Assembly: GCA_015200345.1 (NCBI GenBank) | Contig: CP054187.1 | Span: 2,278,470 to 2,342,469 of the forward strand | DNA length: 64,000 nucleotides | Direction: 5' to 3' | DNA from: Planctomycetia bacterium | GTDB lineage: Bacteria > Planctomycetota > Phycisphaerae > UBA1845 > UTPLA1 | Shown here: one piece after another, positions 40,901 to 50,900 of the stretch | How the letters are laid out: each line of letters begins with the position of its first letter | Numbering within the stretch: the first letter of the stretch is position 1 | Program-made: the position numbers and the translations under genes | The notes under the pieces: generated by a model | The model's input: only the letters and a program-made list of their open reading frames with translations | What the model was told of the DNA's origin: nothing | The model's database searches: none

Positions 40901-43900
40901 CGCCAGCAGGTGAATGAACTCGCCGACTTCGTCCTCGCCGCGCGGCACGGCCGACCGCGCCCAGTGGGGTCGATCGGCCAGTGTGCGGCCGATCATCCGC
41001 GTGCAGGAGGCCAGCGGACCGATTTCGATGAATCGGCGCACGCCGTCGGACCAGGCTCGTTCAATGAGCGCGGGAAAGTCGAAGCCTGCCATCGCTTGGC
41101 GCGTGATGGATTCGGCGGCGCTGGCACGCGTCACTTCGTACGGCGCGGCCGCCGCCGCGCTGTAAAAGCGCACGCCGGCCGGTGGAGTTGCGTCAAGCAA
41201 ATGAATATCGCGATACGCCTGCTCGACCGATTTCGCCGCGTCGCAATGCACCGCCGGCACGCCGGCCAGCGCGACCCCGCGGCAGCGAAGTGCCTTCATC
41301 GCGGCATCCACGTCCGGGCGCAGGCCGCCAATGACGCACTCGTCGGGCGTGTTGACGATCAGCAGTCGCGCACGGAGCGGCCGGCCCTCGCGCTCGGATT
41401 CGACCAGCGCCTTGCGCACGGCGTCGGCAGATCGCGGCACAACGACCGCGCGCCAGTCGATTTCCAGGTCACCCGGCAGCCCCCAACTTCGGCGCAGGGC
41501 GTCATAGGGCGGGCCTAACTCCGAACCAAACAGTGGCGACGCCGACATCCGGCGAAGCATCTCATCGGGCGTTCGCCATGCGCGCGAGGCAAAGAGGCCG
41601 ACCGATTCGCCGAGGCTGTAGCCGATGACGGCGCGAGGGCGAACCCCGAAGGCCGCCAGCAGATCCGTGACCGCCATGCCGAAGCCGACCTGTCCGAAGA
41701 TCGGACGGCGCAGATCGGCGGAGATCTTACGCTCGAATTCCCGCTGCGCGGCGTCGTCGGAGAAACGCCACGGCGCGAACCAGTCGATCATCATTAGCGA
41801 GGCGGCGCGCTGGGAATCGCGCTCCAGAGCGGCGAGCGCCGACGGGAACGCGTTAAGCAACGCGCTGCCCATGCCGAGGTAGTGATTGCCGGAACCGGGA
41901 TAGACGAACGCGATATCGCTCGCGCGGCGATGTGCGGCGGGTGCGTAATAAACGCCATCGCGCCCGTCGAGCGCGGCGTCGGCATCGCGCGACAGCGCAG
42001 CCCGAGCGGCGTCGACCGCCCGGTGAATCGCCGGTGCATCCGAGGCGACCAAGGCGAGCCTTCGAATGTCGTCGGTCACGGAGATCGGCTTGGCGCGCGC
42101 AGCGGGGTCTGTGCGAGCGAACCATTGACGGGCGGCAAGATGCACATCGTTCCCGGCTTGCGCCGCGATCTGCGCCAGCTCGTCCAGTTGCGCGAGAAGT
42201 TCCGTCGCCGAAGCAGCGCACAGGCCGAAGATCGCCGGCGCGATCGTGCAAATCGGCCGAGGCGCGGTCGCCGCGTACTCCGGTCGGACAGGCTCTTCCA
42301 GCAAAATCGCGATGGATTCCCCGAGCGGCGACGAGGCCGAAGCGAGCGCGCGGCGAGGGCCTTCCGCACGATCGTGCGACCAATGAATCGGCCGCGCCAG
42401 GCAGCGCGAAGGATCGGCGAGATTGAGCGAGCCGGATGGAAGGGTCTTGTGGTGCAGCGCCAGCGCGGCACGAACGAGTGAGGCCATGCCCGTGGCAGCG
42501 CCGGCGGCACCGTGCGCGGCGCTCACGCTCCACGCGCCGCGCGGGCTGAAGCCTGCGGCTCGTTGGGCGGGCCAGGTACCCTGGGCGCGCGCGGAGGAAA
42601 ATTCGGTCAACAATGCGTAAACACGATCGCCGTCTCGCTCGGCATCGTCCAGGCGCTTGAGCACGACGGTTGCCGCGCCTTCGGCTACTGGCTTCGGGTC
42701 TTCACTGGTATCACGCCGTGATTGCGTCGTCGCCCAGGCGGCGCGCACGTCGCCGGCCAGATCGACGGCTCCCGCGACTGCGGCATCAATTTCGCCGCGC
42801 TGCAACATTCGCGCGGCGATCTCCACCGCTCGCAGGCCCGACGCTTCCTCGCATGAGACCGCAAAGCACGGCCCCCCAAACTGGAACTCCCGCGCAATGC
42901 GGCTGGCGATCATGCCACCCAGCGCGCCGACGGTTCGCGGCGCGTTTAACGCCGGACCGGTGGCGTTGCGCAGCTCGTCCAGCCACGATTCGAGCTGCTC
43001 TTCATCCAGCGTTAGCCCCAGGGCCTCCGCCCAGCGGCGCACCTGCCCCGCGAGCCACCAGCGCAGGTGAAAGTTCGTGGTCTCGAAATCCAGCGCCATG
43101 CCGACCAGCGCCGCCGTGCGAGGTCGGCGGCCGCGCATCGGCATCTTCGCATCGGCCAGCGCGGCGGCGACGGATTCAAGCATGACGAGCTGCTGCGGCA
43201 GAATCTCGGGCAACTCCGCCGGCGGAATGTGGTAACGCTTGATGGAAATATCGAGGTCGCGCAGGTAAGCGCCGCGCGCGGCCGATCGCGCAAGCCCTTC
43301 GCGAACAAGGTGGTCGAGATAATCTTCCACGCCGCGCCAGCGATTGGGCGGTCGCGTCCGCGCGGTCGCATCGCGTGCTGCTGGATCGTCTAAGAACATC
43401 GCGCGGGTGAATGCGTCGAGGGATTCGCACCGCCCGAATCGCGCGTCCATACCGACGATGGCAACGGGCGGTTCAATCGCAGGCGTCGCGGCGATTGACC
43501 CGGCGAGAACCGGAGCGGCCTCGACGACGTCTTCCTCGATCAGCACATGCGCGTTAATGCCGCCGAAGCCGAAGGCGCTGACGGCCGCGCGACGCGGCGT
43601 CGGTTCCGCGCGGCGATTCCAAGGCTCGGGCGCGGCGAGCACGCGAAACGGCGAATCGGCAAGCGGGCTGTTCGGCGAGGCGCGCGTGAAGTTCGCAGAA
43701 GGCGGCAGCACGCCCTCGCGCATCGCGAGCAGCACCTTGATCAGCCCGGCCGCTCCGGCCGCAGTCAGCAAATGCCCGACGTTGGACTTGACCGATCCGA
43801 TCGGCACGGGCGCTTGCGACCCCGGCACATCGGCCCACAGCGTGCGCAGCGACGCCAGCTCGACGGCATCCCCCGCGGGCGTGCCGGTTCCGTGGCACTC

Positions 43901-44890
43901 AACAAGGTCAAGATCCGCCGGCGACCAGCCCGCCTGCTCGTAAGCAGCGCGCATCGCGCGAAGCTGCCCCTCGCTGTCGGGCGCGAGCAGGCTGCCGCCG
44001 ATATCGTTGGACAGGCCGATCCCGCGAATGACGGCGTAGATGCGGTCGCCGTCGCGACGGGCGTCGTTCAGCCGCTTCAACAGGACGATCCCCGCGCCTT
44101 CGCCGACGACCAGCCCATCGGCGGATTCATCGAACGGCGCGCAACGTCCGCTTGCCGACAACGCCCGCAATTGCGAGAAGCCCATCTGCGTATAGAGGCA
44201 TTCGGGGCGCGACACGCCGCCGGCCAACATCGCGTCGGCGCGCCCGGACGCCAGTTCCTCGCACGCGAGCTTGAGCGCATATAGCGACGACGCGCAGGCC
44301 GCATCGAGCGTGTAGGCACAACCACCCAGGCCGAGGGCTTCACCCAGCAGCGCGGCGGGCAGGCCGACGGCGGCGGCGTTCAATGGGTGCGGCGATTCGC
44401 TCGATGGAATCACCGTGTCCGCGGCGCGCCCGAGGACGCTTTGTGCGAACGCCCGGCCGATGATTTCGCGCGTGATGGCCGACGCGCCGTCGGTGGGCAG
44501 GGCGATGGCGGCGAGGATCACGCCAGTGCGTGCGCGATCGACTGGTCGGCTGGCCGGCGCGGCGTCCTCCAGTGCGTCGCGGCCCGCATGCAGCACGAAG
44601 TGGTAGAGCGGATCAAGTCGCTCCAGCGCTTCGCGCAGGTCGGGAGCAAGCGTCAGCCCGCGCGGATCAAGGCGAAAATTCTCGACGTAACACGCGCGAA
44701 GCGAATAGACTTTGTCGGGCGCGGGTCCGTCGGCCAGGGCATCCTTCGGATCGAGAATCCATCGACCGGGCGGCACCTCGCGCGCGGCATCGGTGCGCTG
44801 CACGATGTTGCGCCAGAAATCGGCGAGCGACGCCGCGCCGGGGAAGACGCCGCCGATGCCGACAATTGCAATCGGGACCGAAGCACTCAT
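37961..44890 (-). CDS. pfaC: PUFA synthase-like megasynthase subunit PfaC (KS-CLF-AT-DH-DH)
   Basis: This 2309-residue protein is part of an iterative secondary-lipid synthase. In order: a ketosynthase (about 1-455; Cys-199 in LDAACASS, His-333 in ECHGTGT, His-373 in NVGHLL); a chain-length-factor-like second KS (about 475-870) whose active-site Cys position is Glu (VSCEEASG); an acyltransferase (about 990-1340; FVYPGSGNHYLGMG and GYSLGES); and two FabA-type dehydratase didomains (about 1500-1860 and 1940-2300), four hotdog folds in all, with catalytic His in CHFVDDLVMPG and AHFYQDPVWPG. In Shewanella PfaC the AT is not fused. The fused KS-CLF-AT-DH-DH order recalls myxobacterial Pfa3, but no acylglycerol-phosphate acyltransferase follows here. 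It starts 21 bp after pfaA. Confidence 0.93.
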   Translation of the reverse strand: MSASVPIAIVGIGGVFPGAASLADFWRNIVQRTDAAREVPPGRWILDPKDALADGPAPDKVYSLRACYVENFRLDPRGLTLAPDLREALERLDPLYHFVLHAGRDALEDAAPASRPVDRARTGVILAAIALPTDGASAITREIIGRAFAQSVLGRAADTVIPSSESPHPLNAAAVGLPAALLGEALGLGGCAYTLDAACASSLYALKLACEELASGRADAMLAGGVSRPECLYTQMGFSQLRALSASGRCAPFDESADGLVVGEGAGIVLLKRLNDARRDGDRIYAVIRGIGLSNDIGGSLLAPDSEGQLRAMRAAYEQAGWSPADLDLVECHGTGTPAGDAVELASLRTLWADVPGSQAPVPIGSVKSNVGHLLTAAGAAGLIKVLLAMREGVLPPSANFTRASPNSPLADSPFRVLAAPEPWNRRAEPTPRRAAVSAFGFGGINAHVLIEEDVVEAAPVLAGSIAATPAIEPPVAIVGMDARFGRCESLDAFTRAMFLDDPAARDATARTRPPNRWRGVEDYLDHLVREGLARSAARGAYLRDLDISIKRYHIPPAELPEILPQQLVMLESVAAALADAKMPMRGRRPRTAALVGMALDFETTNFHLRWWLAGQVRRWAEALGLTLDEEQLESWLDELRNATGPALNAPRTVGALGGMIASRIAREFQFGGPCFAVSCEEASGLRAVEIAARMLQRGEIDAAVAGAVDLAGDVRAAWATTQSRRDTSEDPKPVAEGAATVVLKRLDDAERDGDRVYALLTEFSSARAQGTWPAQRAAGFSPRGAWSVSAAHGAAGAATGMASLVRAALALHHKTLPSGSLNLADPSRCLARPIHWSHDRAEGPRRALASASSPLGESIAILLEEPVRPEYAATAPRPICTIAPAIFGLCAASATELLAQLDELAQIAAQAGNDVHLAARQWFARTDPAARAKPISVTDDIRRLALVASDAPAIHRAVDAARAALSRDADAALDGRDGVYYAPAAHRRASDIAFVYPGSGNHYLGMGSALLNAFPSALAALERDSQRAASLMMIDWFAPWRFSDDAAQREFERKISADLRRPIFGQVGFGMAVTDLLAAFGVRPRAVIGYSLGESVGLFASRAWRTPDEMLRRMSASPLFGSELGPPYDALRRSWGLPGDLEIDWRAVVVPRSADAVRKALVESEREGRPLRARLLIVNTPDECVIGGLRPDVDAAMKALRCRGVALAGVPAVHCDAAKSVEQAYRDIHLLDATPPAGVRFYSAAAAAPYEVTRASAAESITRQAMAGFDFPALIERAWSDGVRRFIEIGPLASCTRMIGRTLADRPHWARSAVPRGEDEVGEFIHLLASLYTEGVPIDFRPLFESDGAPIHRQRIESVTSRPDTTVRVPVGVRLGKPRLPTARRLAAPALVATAETRERASSFSAPCDAGLIASHRDVTHAASQAHETFLRFSRTAMDDYARLLAGSSQLRDEQGPSSVSTAAWRSPTDAAATSTPPPLLDRAKCLEFAVGRAANVLGPEFAVVDTYPVRVRLPDEPLMLVDRILEIEGEKGSLTHGRVVTEHDVLPGAWYLDGDRAPISITVEAGQADLFLSGYLGIDFVAKGVRAYRLLDATVTFHRGLPRPGETIRYDITIDRFVRQGETYLFFFRFDGTIDGQTVLTMRDGCAGFFTAQEIENSHGIVLTAEDKAPSGGRVAGGFAPLVSQEAPQSFGDAQLEALRRGDLAGCFGAPFDSLSLRDPLRLPDGRMTLIHRVTTLDLCGGRFGLGLVIAEADVQPDDWYLTCHFVDDLVMPGTLMYECCVHTLRFFLLRLGWVGERDGVCYEPIPGIASALRCRGPVTPRTRTVRYELHVKEIGYRAEADGAQTPYVLADALLYADEKRIVRMDNMSLQVTGLSRKRIESTWERSRVAPTLKRAPSSKPTDRNPSTPIAKPRRRAAIYDTDRILAFAIGKPSDAFGEPYAVFDSKRRIARLPGPPYHFLDRIVDIEPPPWVLEPGGWITAEYDVPIADDAAPQPGAWYVAANRQRAMPFAVLLEIALQPCGWLAAYCGSALTSDVDLSFRNLGGRAVQHMEVLAEPATLTTRVRMTSVSRAGGMIIQKFDFEMRRGDELIYSGDTSFGFFSAAALAQQVGIRDAAARRFIPTAAQLAAGRAPFDLPDDPPFTPDDAVKTRGDLGEGLALPGRAFRMIDRIDALLLDGGPHGLGYVAGSTTVDPSAWFFKAHFYQDPVWPGSLGLESFLQLLKVYARDRWPELAHTHRFESIAIGLPHEWQYRGQIIPRNKHVEVTAAITRRENGPAPLLVADGFLSVDGIIIYEMKHFGIRAVPM

Positions 44891-44911
44891 GGTTTCGTCA
44901 TCGAGGCCGGA

Positions 44912-47900
44912 TCAGACCGTCAGGCCGATCGGTGATTGTTTGCGGAACGCGGCGGACAGGCCGGCGTCGACGGTGCACTGATAGCCGTCGATCCGCGCGA
45001 CGATCGTGCCGTGGTGGTCGCTGAAAACGAAGTCGGCGGTGACGCGGGCGCGAGACGACTCGGTCACACGCAGGGTCACGCGAACGCCATCGCGGGGGAA
45101 TCGCGCGTGATACTGGCGATACGCGGCCAGCCCGCTTGGCAGCGACAGCGCGGACAACTCCTCGTGGCACCAGAGAATCGCCAGTTGAAACGCGGCGTCG
45201 ATCGCCAGCGGGTCGGTGAGCCATTCACCGCGAATCGGCTGGGCCATCCACTCGCGCGCGTTTGGGGCGGTCCGCACGTCGGCGACCAGGCCGCGTGGCG
45301 AGATGCCGGAGATCGCCTGTATCGCGCGGAAATGCTCGCCGTGGAAAAGGACCTTTCCATAGGCCGCGTCGATCGCCAGCGAGAACGGGCGTTCGGAAAG
45401 AGTCTCGATTGTGGCGCGATCGTCGCTGGCCGGCGCCGGCCGGGCGCTGGCCAGCACGGCCTGGGCGCGGGCGTGCAGAATTTCGCGGTCGCCTCGGCCG
45501 ATGGAGCGCATCTCAACCGGCACGACAAATTCGCCGCCGCGCTTCGTCGGCGCGCCGGTCAGCCAGTGCAACGTGCGGGCACCGCCGTCCAGCACGACGC
45601 CGCGAAGAATACGAAAATCTTCAATTCCCCCCAGCACGAGGCCGGGGTTGGCGTGAATGGCCGCCTGGCCCAGCCATTCCATCGTGACGGCGGCCGGCAG
45701 GACCGGATGCCCATCGAGCAGGTGCGAGCGGAGGAACGGATGGCTCTCGATGTCGATGCGGCGATTAAACGCGGGACGCATGTCGGCGTCGGTGGCGTCC
45801 GCCGCGCGTCGTGTCTGCGCCGGCATTTCGAAGCCGTCGCCGAGAATGACTTCCACGGCATCGGTCGGACCGATGCATTCGCGCACCATGGCCCGCGCGC
45901 CGGCGTCGAGCGGAATCAGCGACACGCCGCGCTGGGCGAAGGCGCGCTTGAGGCCCTCGTTGACCATGCCGCCGTCCCACGGGCCCCAGTTGATCGCGCA
46001 GACGCCGGCATGCGGCAGGCGCGCGGCGAGCCGGCGGGCGACCTTGTTCAGCACTTCATTGGCGGCGGCGTAGTCGGCCTGACCGGCGTTGCCGAATCGA
46101 CCCGCGACGGACGAGAAGAGAATGATCTGCCGCAGTTCGTTCGTATCCAGCGCACCGAGCAGCGACGCCAGCCCGCGCACCTTGGTGTCATACACGCGGG
46201 CGAACTGTTCGTCGGTCTTGTCCTCCATGCGACGATCTTCCAGCACGCCCGCGGCGTGAATCAACCCGCGAATCGGCCCCCACTCACGCCGTATGCGCTC
46301 GATCAAGGCACGGGTCGCCGCGGCGTCGCGCACATCGACCGACTCGTATCGCACGCGCGCCCCGGCTGCGATGAGGCGGGCGAGCGTGGTCCGAATCTCG
46401 CGCTGCGCCAGGTGATGCTCATACGCGGCGCGCAGCTCGCGCGGCCCGACGCGCTGACCGGCGAACGCGTTCGTCGCGATGGCCTGCTTGATCGACGCCT
46501 CGTCGCTTAATCCGTGCAGCCAGGCCGGCTCATCCGTCGGAACAGGCGAGCGCCCCAGGAGCACCAGTGCCGGTTGCACGGCCAGCGCGAGCGCTTCGGC
46601 CGCCGCCGCGGTGACCCCGCGCGCTCCGCCGCTGATCACGACCACGTCGCCGGGGTGCAGCGAGGGCTTTGCCTCCATTGCCGGCGCATCGGCGAGTTCA
46701 GGCACAACGCGCCCCGCAGCCGACAGACCGACCTCGATTTCATCGCCGCACCGCAGCTCCGTCGCCAGGGCGTCGGCGGCCGCGTCGGCCTCCAAGTCTG
46801 GCGCGATGTCAATCGCGCGACACCAAACGCCGGGCCATTCATGCGCTGCCGTCTTGAGGATGCCCGCCAAGCCTGCCTGCGCCGCGTCGAAGTCGCCGCC
46901 GGTCAGGCCGAACCGGCCGTCCATTCGCGTAACGCACGCGAGCAAGGCGCCTCCCTCCTTCACGGCGGCCTGGAGCGCGGGCGCGGCACGACGAACGAGC
47001 GCAAAGAGATTTCGCGTGGCTTGCTCGGTCTCGCTGCACCAGAGCGGCGCGCCGGGATGGGTCGGAGGAAGCGTGAGAATCAGCGCGGACGGGTTCGCGG
47101 GCCATGCTGCGGCCGCCGAATCGTCGGGAGTACTCGAAACAACGTGAGCGGCGAAACCGTCCGAGCGAAGCCGGTCGGCAAGGCGATCCGCCAGCTCGTC
47201 GCCTGCGCCAACAATCCAGATCGTCGCGCCGTTCGGCACGCGCCAGGCGCGATCGGCGGGCGCGGAGGACTCCCGCGCGACTAGGACGCGACGCCGAAGT
47301 CGCACCGGATCAGCCGCGCTCGGCGCGGCTTCAGCACGCGGCGCTGCCGGTTGAGTGACTTCACGCGATCCGGCTTGTTGCGTCGAGGATGCGTTCGCAA
47401 TGCCGCCCCCCTGCGAGGCGAAATAATCGACGATCTGCGCCAGCGTGCGAAGGCTGCCCATGTACTCGGGTTTGACCGAGGCGACATCGGGCAGGCGACC
47501 CTCGACCGCCGCGAGGATTTCGACCCGTTTGATCGAGTCGATTCCGAGATCGGCTTCCAGGTCCATGCCGAGATCGAGCATGTCGCGCGGGTAGCCGGTG
47601 AGCTGCGCCACGACGTCGAGCAGGACGGTCGAAAAGACGGACGTCGTTGATGAGTCCGGCTCGTCGGAAGCGGGCGAGGCTGACGAGCTTGCCGCGGCGT
47701 CGTGGGCGGTCGCCGGCGTGGTCGGCCGGCTCGGCTCGCTCCTGACCGATGAATCGCCTGCGGGCGCGTTCAGGCTCGACTCCACGAACGCGAGAATCTC
47801 GCGCAGCGTGCGGATGCCGCCCATGTATTCCGGCTTGATGCCGCCGAACGCCGGGATGCGCTCCTCGATGGCCGCGACGATCTCCACGCGCTTGATCGAG

Positions 47901-50900
47901 TCGATGCCGAGGTCGGCCTCGATGTCCATGTCCAGCTCGATCATGTCGCGCGGGTATCCGGTTTTTTCGCAGACGACCTCCAGCACGACATTCTCATGGG
48001 ACGCAGACGCGGTGGGGGCCGCCGCGGTCCGCGCGAGCGTCGAAATTGGTTGGGCCACGGGCGCGATCGGTGCGGCAGCGGGGCCGGGTGCGGTGGGCGT
48101 GGCCGGCGCGACGGGCGGCGGAAGATGCGAACCGGTCGTCATGGGAACAGCCTGTGCGGAGCTGTTGGTTGGCGTCGCCGCGCGAGCGATCGACAGCGCG
48201 AGCGATGGAGCCGGAGGCGATGGTGGCGGTGCGTTCATTGGCGTGGCCGACGGCGCGCCGGCGAGAAGTCGACCGTGCGTTTCAAGGAGTTGCACAAACG
48301 CGCGGTGGGCTTGTTCCTGCCCTTCGAGGAATCGCTGGTGTGCCGCGGCGGTTTGCTGTTGCAGCGCCTGCATGGCTTGCAACCCCTCGCGAAGCAAGTG
48401 CGCCGCGTCTGAAGCTGGGGCCGCAGGTGCATGATGGCGCTGCGCGGTCGGCGCGGCGGAATGAAAATGCTCGTTCATGGTTGTCTCGATCTTCTTTGTA
48501 TTCGGTGCAACGGGCGATGCCGCTGCGGCTGCGGGTATTGATCGTGCCGGTATGGTCGGCGTCGGTGAAGGCGTCGGCGTTCGCGGCGCGGCGGATGACG
48601 CGAGTGGACTAAGTTGCGTGGGCGCGGCGGCGGCGGCCGATGGTTTCGACGGCGAACGCGCGGAGCCTTGATCGGATTCGGTCTTTCGTGGTGCGCGGTA
48701 ATTCGCGCCGGTCAGCGGGATGATCATGCGCGGCGTACGCGGCTCGGGCGTTTCGCGTTCCCATTTCGTCAGGTCAACACGGCGGCCCTGCGCGGCCAGC
48801 TGCGCCAGAACACAGGCGAGATGAAACATTCCGTCGCGGCCGGTCGGCGCATCCATCGCCAATCGCGTGTGCGGTCGATCGCCGAGCGTCGCCTGGACCA
48901 GGCCAGACAAGACCTGCTTCGGTCCGACTTCGACAAAGGTATCAACGCCGGCGTCGGTCAGCCCTCGCACCACGGCGATGAAATCGACCGGCGACGTAAG
49001 CTGCTCTCCCAGCACGGCCCGCGCCGCTGCTCCGGCGGGGTACAACGCACCCGTTGCACCGGCCAGCACCGGCACGCGCCCCGCCGCGAACGCAACGGCT
49101 TCCAGTGCCTGCCGAAAGGGTGCCGCAGCCGATTGCATGAGTGGGCTGTGAAACGCGCCGGAAACTTCCAGTGCTTTCGTCGCCCAGCCTCGCGCCTTGC
49201 ACGCCTGGGCCGCCGCGGCCACGGATTCACGCGCGCCGGAAAGCACCGCCTGCGCCGGCGCATTGCGATTCGCCAGCACCACATCCAATCGCTCGGCTTC
49301 GATGAGCGATGCGATCTCGTTGACGGGTGCTTTCACCGCAAGCATCGCGCCGCGCCCGCCGTCGCCCGCGGCCATCAGCCGACCGCGCAACCGGGCGAGC
49401 CGATGCATCGTTGCTTCGTCGTAGCGACCGGCGACGCACAGCGCGACCAATTCGCCGAAGCTGTGGCCCGCGAGCAGATCGGGCGCAACGCCGTACCGCT
49501 CCAGCACGCGCGCCATGCCGAGCGAGACGGCCCCCAGCGCGGGCTGGGCATGCTCGGTCTGGTTCAGCTCGCGTGCGGCGGCCGACTTCGCGGCGTCGTC
49601 CAGCGGCCCGCGCGGGTAAATCAGATCACTGATGCGCGGGTCAGATTCATCGGCTGCGGCCTCCGCCGACTCCAGCGATGCGATCAACTCGGGAAACGTG
49701 CATGCCAGATCGCGCCCCATGCCGAGATGCTGACTGCCCTGACCGGGGAACAGGAACGCCAGCTTGCCGACGGGTCGCCCCGTGCCATGCCAAAACGTCG
49801 CAGGCCGCTTGTGCGGCGCACGCCGGCCGGAATCACGGCCTTCGCCGAGATCGATCCGCAGGCGAGCGTCGTTCAATAGCGCAGCGAGATCGTCGCCGGT
49901 CTCCAGGACCATCGTCAGGCGATGCGCGTGCTCGTGGGAGAAAGCCTTGCGTGAACGTCCGGCGAGGTGTGCGATCCACGCGGGTGACGAGCGGCCGGCG
50001 CGCACGTGCTTCGACCAATCCTCCAATTGTTCGCGCAGTCCGGCGGGTGATTCGCTCGACAGCGCGATGATCTGCGCCGAGCCGTCCCACGCCGGTTCGG
50101 CCAGTGCGCCGGGCGCGGCTTCCAGCAACGCGTGAAAATTGCTGCCGCCGAAGCCGAACGAGCTGACGCCCGCGCGGCGCGGACGGCCACGCCGAGCCAC
50201 CCACGGGCGCAATTCGGTGTTGATATAAAAAGGACTTGTGTCGATATCCAGCTTCGGATTGGGCCGGGCGACCTTGATCGTCGGCGGAAGTGCGCGGTGA
50301 TGGATCGCCAGGGCCGCCTTGATCAGCCCCGCTGCGCCGGCCGCCGCTTTTGTATGGCCGATCTGCGACTTCACCGAGCCGACGGCGCACCAGCGCGCGT
50401 CGGCGTCGCTTGCCGCCTCGCGATACACGCCCGACAGCGCGTCGAACTCGACCGCGTCGCCGACTTTCGTGCCCGTGCCGTGGGCTTCGATCAACTCAAC
50501 GTCGTGCGGCGCAAGCCCGGCAATCTTGTACGCATTGCGCAGCGCCCGGGCCTGGCCGGCGGCGTGCGGGGCGTAAATGCTCTGCGAGCGGCCGTCACTG
50601 GATGTGCCGATGCCGCGGATGACGGCATAGATTCGATCGCCGTCACGCTGGGCGTCGGGCAGGCGCTTCAGCACGAGCATGCCGATCCCCTCGCCGAGGA
50701 CCGTGCCATCGGCGTCGTCGGCGAAGGGCCGCGCGTCGCCCGTCGGCGAAAGCGCCGGCGTCTTGCTGAAGCACATATACATGAAAATATCGTTCAGGGT
50801 ATCGACGCCGCCGGTGAGCGCCAGATCACAGCGCCCCGTGGCCAGCTCCATCATGGCGAGGTGCGCGGCGCTCAACGAGCTGGCGCAGGCTGCATCGACC

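Noticed and set aside
48176-48196. Fifth copy of the 18-bp palindrome in the pfaA linker
   Set aside because: Only the loop and right arm match. The left arm is absent, so the resemblance comes from the SIARA codons and GC bias.
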